DNA of 64,000 nucleotides from Phenylobacterium deserti (GTDB taxonomy: Bacteria; Pseudomonadota; Alphaproteobacteria; Caulobacterales; Caulobacteraceae), in NCBI RefSeq assembly GCF_003254705.1, contig NZ_QFYR01000001.1, positions 930,001 to 994,000 on the forward strand, written 5' to 3'. Position 1 is the first letter of the stretch. Each line of letters starts with the position of its first letter. A model generated the notes under the pieces. The model did no database searches. It worked only from the letters and a program-made list of their open reading frames with translations, and was not told where the DNA came from. Shown here in pieces: positions 46,397-58,571 of the stretch. Made by a program: the position numbers and the translations under genes.

Positions 46397-48112
46397 ATGG
46401 TTAGCGCGCGCGTCCATTTCGAGGTCTATGTCCGCAAGAAGCCGACCTCCGGATGGACTCTGGAGATGGCGACGGAGAATCGCGCCCTGGCGATTTCCAC
46501 CGCGGAAGACCTGATCAAGGAAGGCCGGGTCACCGCGGCCAAGGTCACCAAGGAAACGCTGGACGAGGAAACCCGCGAGTTCCAGACGGTCACCATCCTG
46601 AACCTGGGCGCGCCGGACACCACCAAGAAGCGCAAGGTCAAGGAAGACATCGAGCCGCTCTGCGTCACGCCGCAGGACCTCTACACCATCCATGCGCGCG
46701 AGCGGATCAGCCGGCTGCTGGAGGCCTGGCTAGAGCGGCGCAGCGCCACCGCCTTCGAGCTGCTGCACCGGCCGGACCTGGTGGAGAAGCTGGAAGCGTC
46801 GGGCACCGACCTGCAGCACGCCATCCAGAAGATCGCCGTGCCCGAGGCCCAGGCCCGCGGCGCGACCACCCACGACATGATGCGCAGCTTCCAGCAGCTG
46901 GTGGAGCGCGCGGTCGACCGGCTGATGAGCGACCACCGCAAGGGGGCGCTGCCGGACCTGGCCAAGGAAGGCCTGAACGTCGCGGCCGAGCGGCTCGCGC
47001 ACCATCCGGACCGCCATTACCTGATGGGCTGCGGCGTGGCCGCGGCGATCGAGCCGGCGAGCAGCTGGTCGGAGAAGGTCGCCATGCTGCTGGACCTGGC
47101 CGACTCCGCGCCGCACGCGGGACCTGGCCGGGCCTTGGTGCTGAGCACCATCGAGCAGCCGCTGGCCGAGATCCTGGGCGGCAAGCTGGGGCTGGAGGAG
47201 CTGCTGGGCCGGGGCATGGACCTGGGCGGCAACCTGGCCGGCATGACGCGGCTGACCGCCTCCGAGGCGGTGGACAAGCTGATCGAGGTCGAGCCGTCGG
47301 TGGCCAAGGTCATGCCGAAGCTGTCGGCGAGCGCGGCGCGGCTGTCGAAGTGGTTGACGGCGGAAGGCTTCCTGGAAGTGCGCACGGCTCTGGGCAAGCG
47401 CATCCTGGCGGAGCTGAACGGCCCGCGCCGGCTGCGCCCCGGCGATGCGGCCGGCGAGATCGACATCCTGCGGGCCCTGGCGATGTCGCTGACCAGCGCG
47501 TCGGGCAACCTGCTGCCGCTGGACGAGGTTCAGTCGGCGTTCTCGGCCCGGTCCAAGATGCTGGTGACCGGCGACTTCGTTGAGTCCTACCTGGGCCGCG
47601 AGATGTCGGCGATCCAGGAGGCCGAGGCGCTGGTGTGGCTGACGGAAAACGTCATCGGGCCGGCCAACAAGCGGCAGGCCGGGCGCTGGATCAAGGCGGT
47701 GGTCTCGGCCCTGCGCTTCGAAAAGGAATTCCGCAAGAACGAGGAGGAGTCGCCCGCGGCCCGCCTCGCTCAGCTGGCCGTGCTGCAGAAGTCGGTCAGC
47801 CGCTGCGGGCTGGTGCCGGAGGACTATGTCCCCATCCAGCAGAAGATCGGCGAGATCGGCGGCATGGTGGAGGCCGAGGGCAAGATCGCCTGGACCCTGG
47901 GCCGCGCCCAGGCGCCGGTCGTGCAGCGCCTGACGGTCCTGCTGCGGCTGGCCAGCGGAGAGTCCGCGCCTCTGGGGCCGGCGGCCGATCGCGCGCGCTC
48001 CGAAGCCATGCGCCTGATCCGGCAGGACGACACTCGCGCGGAACTCGCCAAGGCGCCTGAGCAGATGAGCGCCATGCGCGAGATGATCCAGCAGGCGGGA
48101 CTGGCGGCCTAA
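46397..48112 (+). CDS. Large conserved protein of unknown function
   Basis: 571 residues without signal or membrane segment. Residues 1-85 look like a small beta-alpha domain (ARVHFEVYVRKKPTSGW, LAISTAEDLIKEG, EFQTVTILNLG). The rest is all-helical, with repeated amphipathic segments (YTIHARERISRLLEAWLERR, LAQLAVLQKSV). A GAGGG site stands before the ATG. It is divergent from chvI with 150 nt between. No family recognised; likely specific to Caulobacterales. Confidence 0.8.
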   Translation: MVSARVHFEVYVRKKPTSGWTLEMATENRALAISTAEDLIKEGRVTAAKVTKETLDEETREFQTVTILNLGAPDTTKKRKVKEDIEPLCVTPQDLYTIHARERISRLLEAWLERRSATAFELLHRPDLVEKLEASGTDLQHAIQKIAVPEAQARGATTHDMMRSFQQLVERAVDRLMSDHRKGALPDLAKEGLNVAAERLAHHPDRHYLMGCGVAAAIEPASSWSEKVAMLLDLADSAPHAGPGRALVLSTIEQPLAEILGGKLGLEELLGRGMDLGGNLAGMTRLTASEAVDKLIEVEPSVAKVMPKLSASAARLSKWLTAEGFLEVRTALGKRILAELNGPRRLRPGDAAGEIDILRALAMSLTSASGNLLPLDEVQSAFSARSKMLVTGDFVESYLGREMSAIQEAEALVWLTENVIGPANKRQAGRWIKAVVSALRFEKEFRKNEEESPAARLAQLAVLQKSVSRCGLVPEDYVPIQQKIGEIGGMVEAEGKIAWTLGRAQAPVVQRLTVLLRLASGESAPLGPAADRARSEAMRLIRQDDTRAELAKAPEQMSAMREMIQQAGLAA

Positions 48113-48128
48113 GGCCGACCTTCAGAAC

Positions 48129-50854
<2,726 letters not shown>

Positions 50855-50945
50855 CTATACATATCGGATAAAGAAATCCCGGATCCGGGCAACCTTCGCG
50901 CAAGCCGCGAAGTTGAGGGGCGCACTGCTCACCAGGACGCCCGTC

Positions 50946-52025
50946 ATGATCTCCGCCCTCGGCTACGCCAGCAAGAACGCCCATTCGCACCTGCATCGCT
51001 GGGAGTTCGAGCGGGACGATCCCAAGGCCAACGAGGTGGTGATCGACGTCCTGTTCTGCGGCGTCTGCCACTCGGACATCCACCAGGTGAAGAACGAGTG
51101 GGGCAACTCGGTTTACCCCTGCCTGCCGGGGCACGAGATCGTGGGCCGGGTGAGCCGCATCGGCGCCCAGGTCAGCCGGTACAAGGAAGGCGACCTCGTG
51201 GGGGTCGGCTGCATGATCGACAGCTGCCGGCAATGCGACGCCTGCCGGTCGGGCGAGCAGAACTACTGCCAGGGGCCGAACAGCTGGCTGGCGACCTACA
51301 ACGGTCCGATGAAGCCGGCCAAGGAAGCGGGCCAGAACATGTACGGCCGCGACAACACCTTTGGCGGCTATTCCAACGTGGTGGTCGTGCCGGAGGACTT
51401 CGTGCTGCGGATCCCTGAGGGCCTCGATCCGGCGGCGGCCGCGCCGATCCTGTGCGCCGGCGTGACCACCTTCTCCCCCATGCGGCACTGGGAGGTGAAG
51501 GCGGGGGACAAGGTGGGCGTCGTCGGCCTGGGCGGCCTGGGCCACATGGCCCTGAAACTCGCCAAGGCGTTGGGCGCGAAGGTGACGGTGTTCACCTCCA
51601 CCAAGGAGAAGATCAAAGAGGCCAAGACGCTGGGCGCGGACGAGGCCTATCTGGAAGACGACGAGAAGGCCCTGGAGCCGTTGGAAGCTTCGTTCGACTT
51701 CATCATCTCGACCATTCCGCAGAAGCACGACGTGAACCCGTTCATCGCCCTGCTGAAGCACGACCGCACCCTGGCCATCGTGGGCGCCCTGGAAGAGATG
51801 AAGGGGGTCAACAACATGGACACCGCCATGCTGCGCCGATCGGTGGCCGGCAGCCTGATCGGCTCCATCGACGAGACCCAGGAGGTGCTGGATTTCTGCG
51901 CCCAGCACCAGGTGGCGCCCGAAATCGAAATCATCGACATCAAGGACATCAATGATGCGATGAAGAAGGTCGAAAAGGGCGAAGTGCGGTTCCGCTATGT
52001 GATCGACATGGCGACGCTGAGCTGA
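50946..52025 (+). CDS. Zinc-dependent NAD(P) alcohol dehydrogenase (YahK/cinnamyl type)
   Basis: 359 residues from ATG 50946. Catalytic zinc site CGVCHSDIHQVKNEWG and PGHEIVGRV, structural zinc cysteines in CRQCDACRSGEQNYC, and nucleotide loop GLGGLGHMALKLAKALGA. Reduces aldehydes, probably with NADPH. Monocistronic. Confidence 0.93.
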   Translation: MISALGYASKNAHSHLHRWEFERDDPKANEVVIDVLFCGVCHSDIHQVKNEWGNSVYPCLPGHEIVGRVSRIGAQVSRYKEGDLVGVGCMIDSCRQCDACRSGEQNYCQGPNSWLATYNGPMKPAKEAGQNMYGRDNTFGGYSNVVVVPEDFVLRIPEGLDPAAAAPILCAGVTTFSPMRHWEVKAGDKVGVVGLGGLGHMALKLAKALGAKVTVFTSTKEKIKEAKTLGADEAYLEDDEKALEPLEASFDFIISTIPQKHDVNPFIALLKHDRTLAIVGALEEMKGVNNMDTAMLRRSVAGSLIGSIDETQEVLDFCAQHQVAPEIEIIDIKDINDAMKKVEKGEVRFRYVIDMATLS

Positions 52026-52107
52026 ACGGGCGCGAAGGCGGGGATCAATTGGTGCGGCATCGCCCGCGAACCGGGTAAGGTAGGCTCTGAACCGAGAGAG
52101 AATTGTC

Positions 52108-52434
52108 ATGCCCGCGTACACCATCGTCACGACCAGTGCAGCCCAAGGCAGCGACGCCGCCGAGGTGAATACGCTCGCCGACGATTTCGCCGACCAGAGC
52201 GAAGCCCTGGGGTATTCGCGTCGCATGGCTCACGAGATGCTGAGCCTGGCCCAGCAGCTGGACCTTGATTTCGACTACAGCAACGTCGGCCTGTATGAAG
52301 GCGACCTGCTGGAAGAGGATCTGGAACCCGACCACCCGGCGTTCCTCGGCGTCTGGGTGCTGGACGACGACGGCGCGGCCTTCGTCACCGCGGATGAGTT
52401 CCGCGAAAGCGCGGCCGAAGCCGCGCTCTCCTAA
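52108..52434 (+). CDS. Small acidic hypothetical protein
   Basis: 108 residues, strongly acidic (LEEDLEPDHP, LDDDGAAFVTADEF). Soluble, no known domain. GAGAGAA precedes the ATG, and a GC-rich hairpin follows the gene. It stands between the alcohol dehydrogenase and the MFS gene; function unknown. Confidence 0.65.
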   Translation: MPAYTIVTTSAAQGSDAAEVNTLADDFADQSEALGYSRRMAHEMLSLAQQLDLDFDYSNVGLYEGDLLEEDLEPDHPAFLGVWVLDDDGAAFVTADEFRESAAEAALS

Positions 52435-52457
52435 ACCGAACGACGCCGCAGCGACCT

Positions 52458-52484
52458 CCCCGGCGAGCGCGCCGGCCGGGGTTT
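52458..52484 (+). terminator. GC-rich hairpin with short T-run
   Basis: CCCCGGC (52458-52464) pairs with GCCGGGG-type bases up to 52481 around a 10-nt loop, followed by TTT. Probable end of the small acidic gene's transcript. Confidence 0.35.
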
Positions 52485-52535
52485 GCTGCGCCCTCGCCGC
52501 GGACTAGAACCGTCGATCTCTGAGGGGGCGATGGG

Positions 52536-54062
52536 ATGACGTTCGCAGGCGGGTGGCGCGCTGGGGCCTTCTGGCTGGGGTGCCTGGCGGTCACCGCCGG
52601 GGTCCTGCTGCACATTCCGATGTACTGGATGGGCCGCGACATGGGCTTCCAGCTCGCCGGGATGGCGATGGACGCCGGCATGTGGTGGGGCATGGTGCTG
52701 ATCGTCCTTGGGGTTGGACTATCCGCCTACGGACTGATGCCCGCCAAGTTCGCCCATGAGGACGTCGGCGTGGTCGCCCCGCCTGAAGACGCGCCCCTGA
52801 CGCAGGCGCATTGGGGCATGTGCGCCCTGCTGGCCTTGGCTTTGATCGTCGACATCATGAAGCCGGCCAGCCTCGGCTTCGTCGTTCCTGGCATGAAGCA
52901 GGAGTACGGCCTAGAGGGGTCCATCGTGGCCCTGCTGCCGTTCGCCGCCCTGAGCGGCACGGTCGTCGGATCGTTTCTGTGGGGCTGGCTCGCCGACGTC
53001 TACGGGCGGCGGGCCTCGATCCTGCTGTCCTCCATCGTCTTCGTCGGCACCTCCATCTGCGGGGCGATGCCGGACTTCTACTGGAACGTCGGGATGTGCT
53101 TCCTGATGGGAGCCGGCGCGGGCGGGATGTTGCCGGTGGCCTACGCCTTGCTCGCGGAAATCATGCCGACCCGCCACCGGGGCTGGGCCCTCGTGCTGGT
53201 CGGCGGGATCGGCGCGGTGGGCGGCTATTTCGCCGCCAGCGTGCTGTCAGCATGGCTTCAGCCGGCGTGGAGCTGGCGGGTCATGTGGTTCCTGAACCTG
53301 CCCACCGGCCTGATCCTGATCGCCCTCAGCCCCTTCCTGCCGGAGTCGGCGCGCTTTCTGATGCACGTGGGCCGGGCCGCGGAAGCGCGCACGATGCTGG
53401 CGCGTTTCGGCGCGGTCGTGACCTCCAACGCCCCTGCGCCGCGGGAAAGCCATTCGCACCTGCCCCCGGTGGACAAACGCTATGCCGGAGTGACCGTCGC
53501 GCTGACCGTTGCGGCGCTGGCCTGGGGGCTGGTCAACTTCGGGGTGCTGCTGTGGCTGCCGGCTGGCCTGGTCGCAGAAGGCGTCAGCGTTTCGGCCGCG
53601 TCCGGCCTGATCGCCAAATCCACGCTGATCGCGGCGCCGACGATCCTGTTGTCGGTCTGGCTCTACAGCGCCTGGAGCACGCGCGGGGCGCTGGCGTTGA
53701 TGCTGGCGGCCACGGCTGCGGGCCTGGCGGGTTTGGCCCTCCGGAGCGCCGGGGTCCCGATGCTGCAGGATCCGGTTGCGCCGCTGGCGCTGCTGATCGT
53801 GGGCTCGAGCGGCGTGATCTCCATCCTGCTGCCCTACACCGCGGAGAATTTCCCGTTGCGCATCCGCGGCCGTGCGACCGGCTGGATCGCCGGCTGCAGC
53901 AAGATCGGCGGGCTGCTGGCGCAGGGGCTGAGCGTGCTCGGCCTTGCGCCCGCGCTGGCGCTTGCCGCGGCCTTCGTCTGCGGCCTCACCCTGCTGGCTT
54001 TCGTCCTCACGGTGGCGCTCGGTCGTGAGACCCGCGGCCGGGACCTGCGGGACTTGGAGTAG
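52536..54062 (+). CDS. MFS transporter with two extra N-terminal helices
   Basis: 508 residues. Two hydrophobic helices (about 10-30 and 45-68) precede a standard 12-helix major facilitator unit, with the loop 2-3 motif GWLADVYGRRAS near 150 and ARFLM-type loop 6 in SARFLMHVGRAAEA. The body resembles the sugar/aromatic acid transporter group. Substrate unknown. Confidence 0.88.
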   Translation: MTFAGGWRAGAFWLGCLAVTAGVLLHIPMYWMGRDMGFQLAGMAMDAGMWWGMVLIVLGVGLSAYGLMPAKFAHEDVGVVAPPEDAPLTQAHWGMCALLALALIVDIMKPASLGFVVPGMKQEYGLEGSIVALLPFAALSGTVVGSFLWGWLADVYGRRASILLSSIVFVGTSICGAMPDFYWNVGMCFLMGAGAGGMLPVAYALLAEIMPTRHRGWALVLVGGIGAVGGYFAASVLSAWLQPAWSWRVMWFLNLPTGLILIALSPFLPESARFLMHVGRAAEARTMLARFGAVVTSNAPAPRESHSHLPPVDKRYAGVTVALTVAALAWGLVNFGVLLWLPAGLVAEGVSVSAASGLIAKSTLIAAPTILLSVWLYSAWSTRGALALMLAATAAGLAGLALRSAGVPMLQDPVAPLALLIVGSSGVISILLPYTAENFPLRIRGRATGWIAGCSKIGGLLAQGLSVLGLAPALALAAAFVCGLTLLAFVLTVALGRETRGRDLRDLE

Positions 54063-54178
54063 GGGCGAGGCGGCTCCGGGCAAAGGGGTTAGCCGATGAT
54101 CGAGCAAGCGAGAACTGGCGGCGCAAGATCCTGAGCTGAGGCGCATGCGGCGCCTTCGGAGAGGAAGGAGGCGCTGCG

Positions 54179-55906
54179 ATGCCGACCATCGCCACCATTC
54201 ATGCCGAGCAGCGGGTCAACACCAGCACGGCGGGGCTTCAGACGGCGCCCGCGGTTGCCACTCTCGCCGATGGCTCGTACGTCGTCGTCTGGCAGGACGA
54301 GACGAGCACCAACATCCGCGCGCAGCGCTTCGATGCTTCCGGCGACAAGCTTGGGGACGAGTTCCGAGTCAACAGCACCACGGCTAACGCGCAGTCCGAT
54401 CCGGCGGTCATCGGGTTAAAGGGCGGCGGCTTCGTGATCGCCTGGACCACTGTCCCGGACGCCGCGTCACCGATCTTCAAGGATGTCCTGTCGCAGCTGT
54501 TCGACGCGACGGGCGACAAGGTGGGCGGCGAGCAGCAGAACCCAGGCGGACCCTGGCCGGGACCGCACACCTCAGCCTCGGTGTCCGCCCTGGAGGACGG
54601 CGGCTATGTGGTGACGATCAATGATCACCAGCTGGACGTGGATACGCCCGATCCGGACGTCTACGGGCACCGGTACGACGCTGCGGGCAAGTTGGTGGGC
54701 GAGCCGTTCCTGGTCAACGCTCCGTCCAGCTTGGAGGAACGCAATCCCTCCAGCGCGGGCCTGAAGGACGGCGGTCTCGTGGTCGTCTGGGATCTACAGA
54801 TCGACAGCATCCATACGGGCAAAATCTTCGTCCAGCGCCTGGACGCGGACGGCGAGAAGGTGGGCGGCGAGGTGCTGCTGTCGGAAACCGCCGGCTATCT
54901 TGCGTCCAGCGGCCGCTCGGTCGCCGGTCTTGCTGACGGCGGCTATGTCGTCCTCTGGAAGGCGGAAGAGTCGCGGGAGTTGTTCGCCCAACGCTTCGCC
55001 GCCTCCGGCGCCAAGGTCGGCTCTCCGATCGAGATCGGCATGAATACGGACGGCAGTCATAGCAGCCCGTCGGTGGTCGGGCTGCCAGACGGCGGCTTCG
55101 CCGTAACCTGGTTGTCGCGCCAGTATTTCGGCGGCGGGAGTCCGGACGATGGCGTTCACCTTCAACGGTTCAGCGCCACGGGCGCACGGGTCGGAAGCGA
55201 AGCCCTGATCTCTCCAGACGTACACGAGGGAGGCGTCGGGTACTTCCAGGAGATGCCAGCGCTGGCGGCGCTCGACGACGGGCGGGTGGTCGTGGCCTGG
55301 GTCAACGCTGAGGAGGACGTCATCCAGCAGGTGATCGGCCCGTCCGTGGAAGGCGCTACGCTGAGTGCGGCGACCGAGATCGCCAGCGGCGGCGCGCGCG
55401 ACGACACCTTCCTGGCGGCGCCCGACGCCCTGAACGACGGCGACCTGATCTACGGCGAGGGCGGCTCGGACCAGTTGCGCCTGACCAGCGCCGGCGAGGC
55501 TGACCTCACGGACGTTTTCCTGAAGAGCGTCGAGAAGATCCTCGGCAGCAAGGGCGACGACGCCTTCGTGGTCGATGACGCTGTGCTGGCCGGCGTGACC
55601 CTGATCGACGGCGCCGGCGGCGACGACACCGTGGTGACGGGCGAGGCGACGTTGGACCTCGTGGGCTTGAAGCTGGTGAAGGTCGAGCACATCGCCACCA
55701 CTCATGCGGCGGGGACAAACTTCGTCGTCGACAGCGTCGCCGAGGCGCTGCTGGTGGACGGCGCAGGGCTGCACGACACGGTTACGGCGACCACGCTGAC
55801 CTTTGGCGCGCGCCAGCGCAGCCAGATGTTCGCCAACGGGGTGGAGGAGATCGTCGACGCCTCGGGACGGTATCTGGCGAGCTCCGGGGATCTGCTGCTA
55901 GCCTGA
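54179..55906 (+). CDS. Secreted seven-repeat protein, probable beta-propeller, with RTX-like C-terminus
   Basis: 575 residues preceded by a strong GAGGAAGGAGG site. No signal peptide. Residues 15-395 hold seven repeats of about 50-60 residues, each with a DGGxVVxW strand and an xxQRFDAxGxKVG turn. Seven such units would suit a propeller (inference). Residues 405-575 are Asp/Gly-rich (YGEGGSDQLRL, GSKGDDAFVV, DGAGGDDTVV), like the calcium-binding end of type I secreted proteins. Confidence 0.8.
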   Translation: MPTIATIHAEQRVNTSTAGLQTAPAVATLADGSYVVVWQDETSTNIRAQRFDASGDKLGDEFRVNSTTANAQSDPAVIGLKGGGFVIAWTTVPDAASPIFKDVLSQLFDATGDKVGGEQQNPGGPWPGPHTSASVSALEDGGYVVTINDHQLDVDTPDPDVYGHRYDAAGKLVGEPFLVNAPSSLEERNPSSAGLKDGGLVVVWDLQIDSIHTGKIFVQRLDADGEKVGGEVLLSETAGYLASSGRSVAGLADGGYVVLWKAEESRELFAQRFAASGAKVGSPIEIGMNTDGSHSSPSVVGLPDGGFAVTWLSRQYFGGGSPDDGVHLQRFSATGARVGSEALISPDVHEGGVGYFQEMPALAALDDGRVVVAWVNAEEDVIQQVIGPSVEGATLSAATEIASGGARDDTFLAAPDALNDGDLIYGEGGSDQLRLTSAGEADLTDVFLKSVEKILGSKGDDAFVVDDAVLAGVTLIDGAGGDDTVVTGEATLDLVGLKLVKVEHIATTHAAGTNFVVDSVAEALLVDGAGLHDTVTATTLTFGARQRSQMFANGVEEIVDASGRYLASSGDLLLA

Positions 55907-55924
55907 GCGACCGGAGGGACAGCG

Positions 55925-56350
55925 ATGGCGACGGGCGTTCAGGACGAGGCGGACGGCTCGGCGGGCGTGGATGCGCGCATCGCGGCGCTGGGCGACTGGC
56001 GAGGCGAGATGCTGGGGCGCCTGCGAGGGCTGATCCGCGAAGCCGACCCGGAGGTGGTTGAGACGGTGAAGTGGCGCAAGCCGTCCAACATGCTGGGCGT
56101 GCCGGTCTGGGAGCACGCAGGCATCCTGTGCACCGGCGAGACCTACACGGACTACGTCAAGCTGACCTTCGCGCAGGGCGCGGCGCTGCCCGACCCCGCA
56201 GGCCTGTTCAACGCCAGCCTGGAAGCCGGGACCCGGCGGGCCATCGACATCCGCCAGGGCCAGGCGCCTGACGCGGCGGCGTTCCGCGACCTGATCAGGG
56301 CGGCTGTGGCGCTGAACCTGTCGAAAGCCGCGGGTCGCCGACGAGGGTAG
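55925..56350 (+). CDS. DUF1801 domain protein
   Basis: 141 residues. The YdhG-like domain is shown by ADPEVVETVKWRKPSNM, PVWEHAGILCTGETY and VKLTFAQGAAL. Members are small cytoplasmic proteins without assigned function. It starts 18 nt after the repeat protein gene and may be cotranscribed. Confidence 0.88.
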   Translation: MATGVQDEADGSAGVDARIAALGDWRGEMLGRLRGLIREADPEVVETVKWRKPSNMLGVPVWEHAGILCTGETYTDYVKLTFAQGAALPDPAGLFNASLEAGTRRAIDIRQGQAPDAAAFRDLIRAAVALNLSKAAGRRRG

Positions 56351-56500
56351 GCGGAGCGCGCCAGGACGCTCTGACTGTGGCTTCTCTGCATCAAGTGGGG
56401 CTCGAGGGGCCGCGCTCCGCGGTCTCTTGGCAACCGAATGGCGGTCTCAGGGCCTAAGCGACGTCGCCCGATGGGTAGACGCTCAAACCCAGAGGCCATC

Positions 56501-57325
56501 ATGAAATTCCTGCTCAGCTCCAGCGCCGCCGCGCTTGCGATCACCTTCTCGGGCGCCGCCCTTGCTCAAGCACCCGAGTGGACGGGCGGCTACATCGGCG
56601 CTCAGGCGGGCTATGGCTTCAAGGCCGAGAACGACGACGAGACGGTGGTATTCGACACGGATCTGAACGGCTCCTTCGGGGACGCCGTGCGCACCACCAC
56701 CGGCGCCAACGCCTTCTCCCCAGGCTTCTGCGAAGGCCGCGCGCTGGGCGCGACGCCCGCCGCCGACTGCCAGACGCGCGACCGTGGCTTCGAGTTCGGC
56801 GCCCGGGCCGGCTATGACATGCAGCTGGGAAGCTTCGTTGTCGGCGTGGTGGGCGAAGTCAGCCGCACCAATGTCCACGACGCCATCAGCGCCTTTTCCA
56901 CGACGCCGGCTTCCTACACGATGGAGCGCGAGCTGAACGCGTTGGCGGCCGTGCGCTTGCGGGGCGGCTTCGCCCTGGGCCGGACGCTGGCCTATGCGAC
57001 CGGCGGCTATGCCAAGGGTCAGGTGGACCGGCGCTTCCGGACCAGCAACACGGCCAACAGCTTCGCCGCCACCACCAACGACGACTGGGTCGACGGCTGG
57101 CAGCTGGGCGCCGGCCTTGAGCATAAGATCACCAACGATGTGAGCCTGGGGCTGGAGTACCTGCTCACCGAACTCGAGGACGACGGCTACACCGTGCGGG
57201 CCGGCGGGCCGGTTCCGGCGACCAATCCGTTCGTCCTGACCAATCCGGCGGGGACCAACTTCCAGCGGACCGAGGACGATCTGAAGATCCACGCCGTTCG
57301 CGTCACGGCGGCGTACCGCTTCTAG
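56501..57325 (+). CDS. Outer membrane beta-barrel protein (porin family)
   Basis: 274 residues from ATG 56501 with AGAGG before it. Signal peptide (FLLSSSAAALAITFSGAALAQA), then WTGGYIGAQAGYGF, the usual first strand of small OmpA-like barrels, repeated alternating strands (RLRGGFALGRTLAYATGGYA, GWQLGAGLEHKI) and a terminal Phe (VTAAYRF) for BAM recognition. Confidence 0.9.
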   Translation: MKFLLSSSAAALAITFSGAALAQAPEWTGGYIGAQAGYGFKAENDDETVVFDTDLNGSFGDAVRTTTGANAFSPGFCEGRALGATPAADCQTRDRGFEFGARAGYDMQLGSFVVGVVGEVSRTNVHDAISAFSTTPASYTMERELNALAAVRLRGGFALGRTLAYATGGYAKGQVDRRFRTSNTANSFAATTNDDWVDGWQLGAGLEHKITNDVSLGLEYLLTELEDDGYTVRAGGPVPATNPFVLTNPAGTNFQRTEDDLKIHAVRVTAAYRF

Positions 57326-57331
57326 TCAGAT

Positions 57332-57356
57332 GCGGAGCGGGGGCCCGGCCTCCGCT
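57332..57356. terminator. Hairpin between convergent genes
   Basis: GCGGAG and CTCCGC arms with a GC-rich middle, placed between the stops of the beta-barrel and SDR genes. It may work in both directions. Confidence 0.4.
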
Positions 57357-57373
57357 CCACCCTCCATGCTGGC

Positions 57374-58150
57374 TCACATGGCGCTGATGCCGCCGTCGAG
57401 CTTGAGCTCGGCACCGGTCATGAAGCGGCTTTCGTCCGAGGCCAGGTAGAGCACGGCGTTGGCCACGTCGTCCGGGTGGCCGATGCGGCCCAGCGGGATC
57501 TGGCGGGCGAGCTTGGCGTCGGCGGTCTCTCTGCCGATCTGCTCGCGCAGGCGGTCGAGGATGGGCGTGTCCACGAAGGTGGGGTGCACCGAGTTGGAGC
57601 GGATGTCCCAGCCGTGCTTGGCGCAGTGCAGGGCGATGTTCTTGGACAGCAGCCAGACGGCCGCCTTGGACGCGTTGTAAGCCGGCGTGTTGTGGCCGGC
57701 GATCAGGCCGGCGATCGACGAGATGTTGACGATGGAGGCCGGCTGGCTGGCGCGCAGGTACTTCAGGGCGTGCTTGGTCCCCAGAAAGACGGAGTCGGCG
57801 TTGACGCTCATCACCAGCCGCCAGTCTTCGAGGCTGAGCTGCTCGATGTCGCCGCCGCGGCTGATGCCGGCGTTGTTCACGAGCACAGAGATGCCGCCCA
57901 TGACGGCGTCCGCCTCCTCCAAAGCGTAGGTCCACTGCTCCTCGCGCGTGACGTCGAGGGGCACGGCGAAGGCGGTGTCGGCGCCCAGCTCAGCGTTGAT
58001 GGCGGCGGCCACCGCTTCAGCGCCCGCAGCGTTGACATCGGCGAGGGTGACCTTGGCCCCTTCGCGCGCCAGCCGCCACGAAGCGGCCGCGCCCAAGCCC
58101 TGGGCCGCGCCGGTGATGAAAGCCTTCTTGCCTGCGACGCGTCCGCTCAT
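57374..58150 (-). CDS. Short-chain dehydrogenase/reductase
   Basis: 258 residues, classical SDR. TGAAQGLGAAAS nucleotide loop, NNAG in VLVNNAGISRGG, catalytic Ser in VNISSIAGLI, YNASKAA with Tyr and Lys, and the C-terminal NAVLYLASDESRFMTGAEL. Substrate unknown. It lies 15 nt after the pterin dehydratase gene. Confidence 0.92.
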   Translation of the reverse strand: MSGRVAGKKAFITGAAQGLGAAASWRLAREGAKVTLADVNAAGAEAVAAAINAELGADTAFAVPLDVTREEQWTYALEEADAVMGGISVLVNNAGISRGGDIEQLSLEDWRLVMSVNADSVFLGTKHALKYLRASQPASIVNISSIAGLIAGHNTPAYNASKAAVWLLSKNIALHCAKHGWDIRSNSVHPTFVDTPILDRLREQIGRETADAKLARQIPLGRIGHPDDVANAVLYLASDESRFMTGAELKLDGGISAM

Positions 58151-58165
58151 GGGCCCCGTGCTCCC

Positions 58166-58483
58166 TCAGTCCTGATCGGTTTCGGCGCCCGTCGCCTGGG
58201 CGGCCTCGTCCATGAAGGTGGCGAGGCGGACGTCCAGCTCGGTCACGCCGTCGGCGTCGTGGGTGGACAAGACCACGTCCACCCGGTCGTAGACGTTGAA
58301 CCACTCGGGATGGTGGTCGAGCTTGTCGGCCATCAGGGCCACGCGGGTCATGAAGCCGAAGGCGGCGTTGAAGTCCGCGAACCGGAACGAGCGCCGGATA
58401 GCGTCGCGCCCGCCGTCCACCTCGCTCCAGGCAGGGAGCTTCTGCAGCGCGGCCGCCGCGCCGATCTTCGCCGGCCTGACCAT
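58166..58483 (-). CDS. Pterin-4a-carbinolamine dehydratase
   Basis: 105 residues. The active-site block [15 protein letters not shown] and the preceding [12 protein letters not shown] are the family signature (PhhB/DCoH). It regenerates the pterin cofactor of aromatic amino acid hydroxylases; no phhA is in the window. Slight N- and C-terminal extensions. Confidence 0.92.
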   Translation of the reverse strand: MVRPAKIGAAAALQKLPAWSEVDGGRDAIRRSFRFADFNAAFGFMTRVALMADKLDHHPEWFNVYDRVDVVLSTHDADGVTELDVRLATFMDEAAQATGAETDQD

Positions 58484-58571
58484 GTGGCGTCTCCTTAAGC
58501 GAACAGATGTTTGAGGCTAGTTGCGGCCCAGGTGCGGTGCAAGCGTCGCGGTGGGTCTGCTATGGAGGCGC

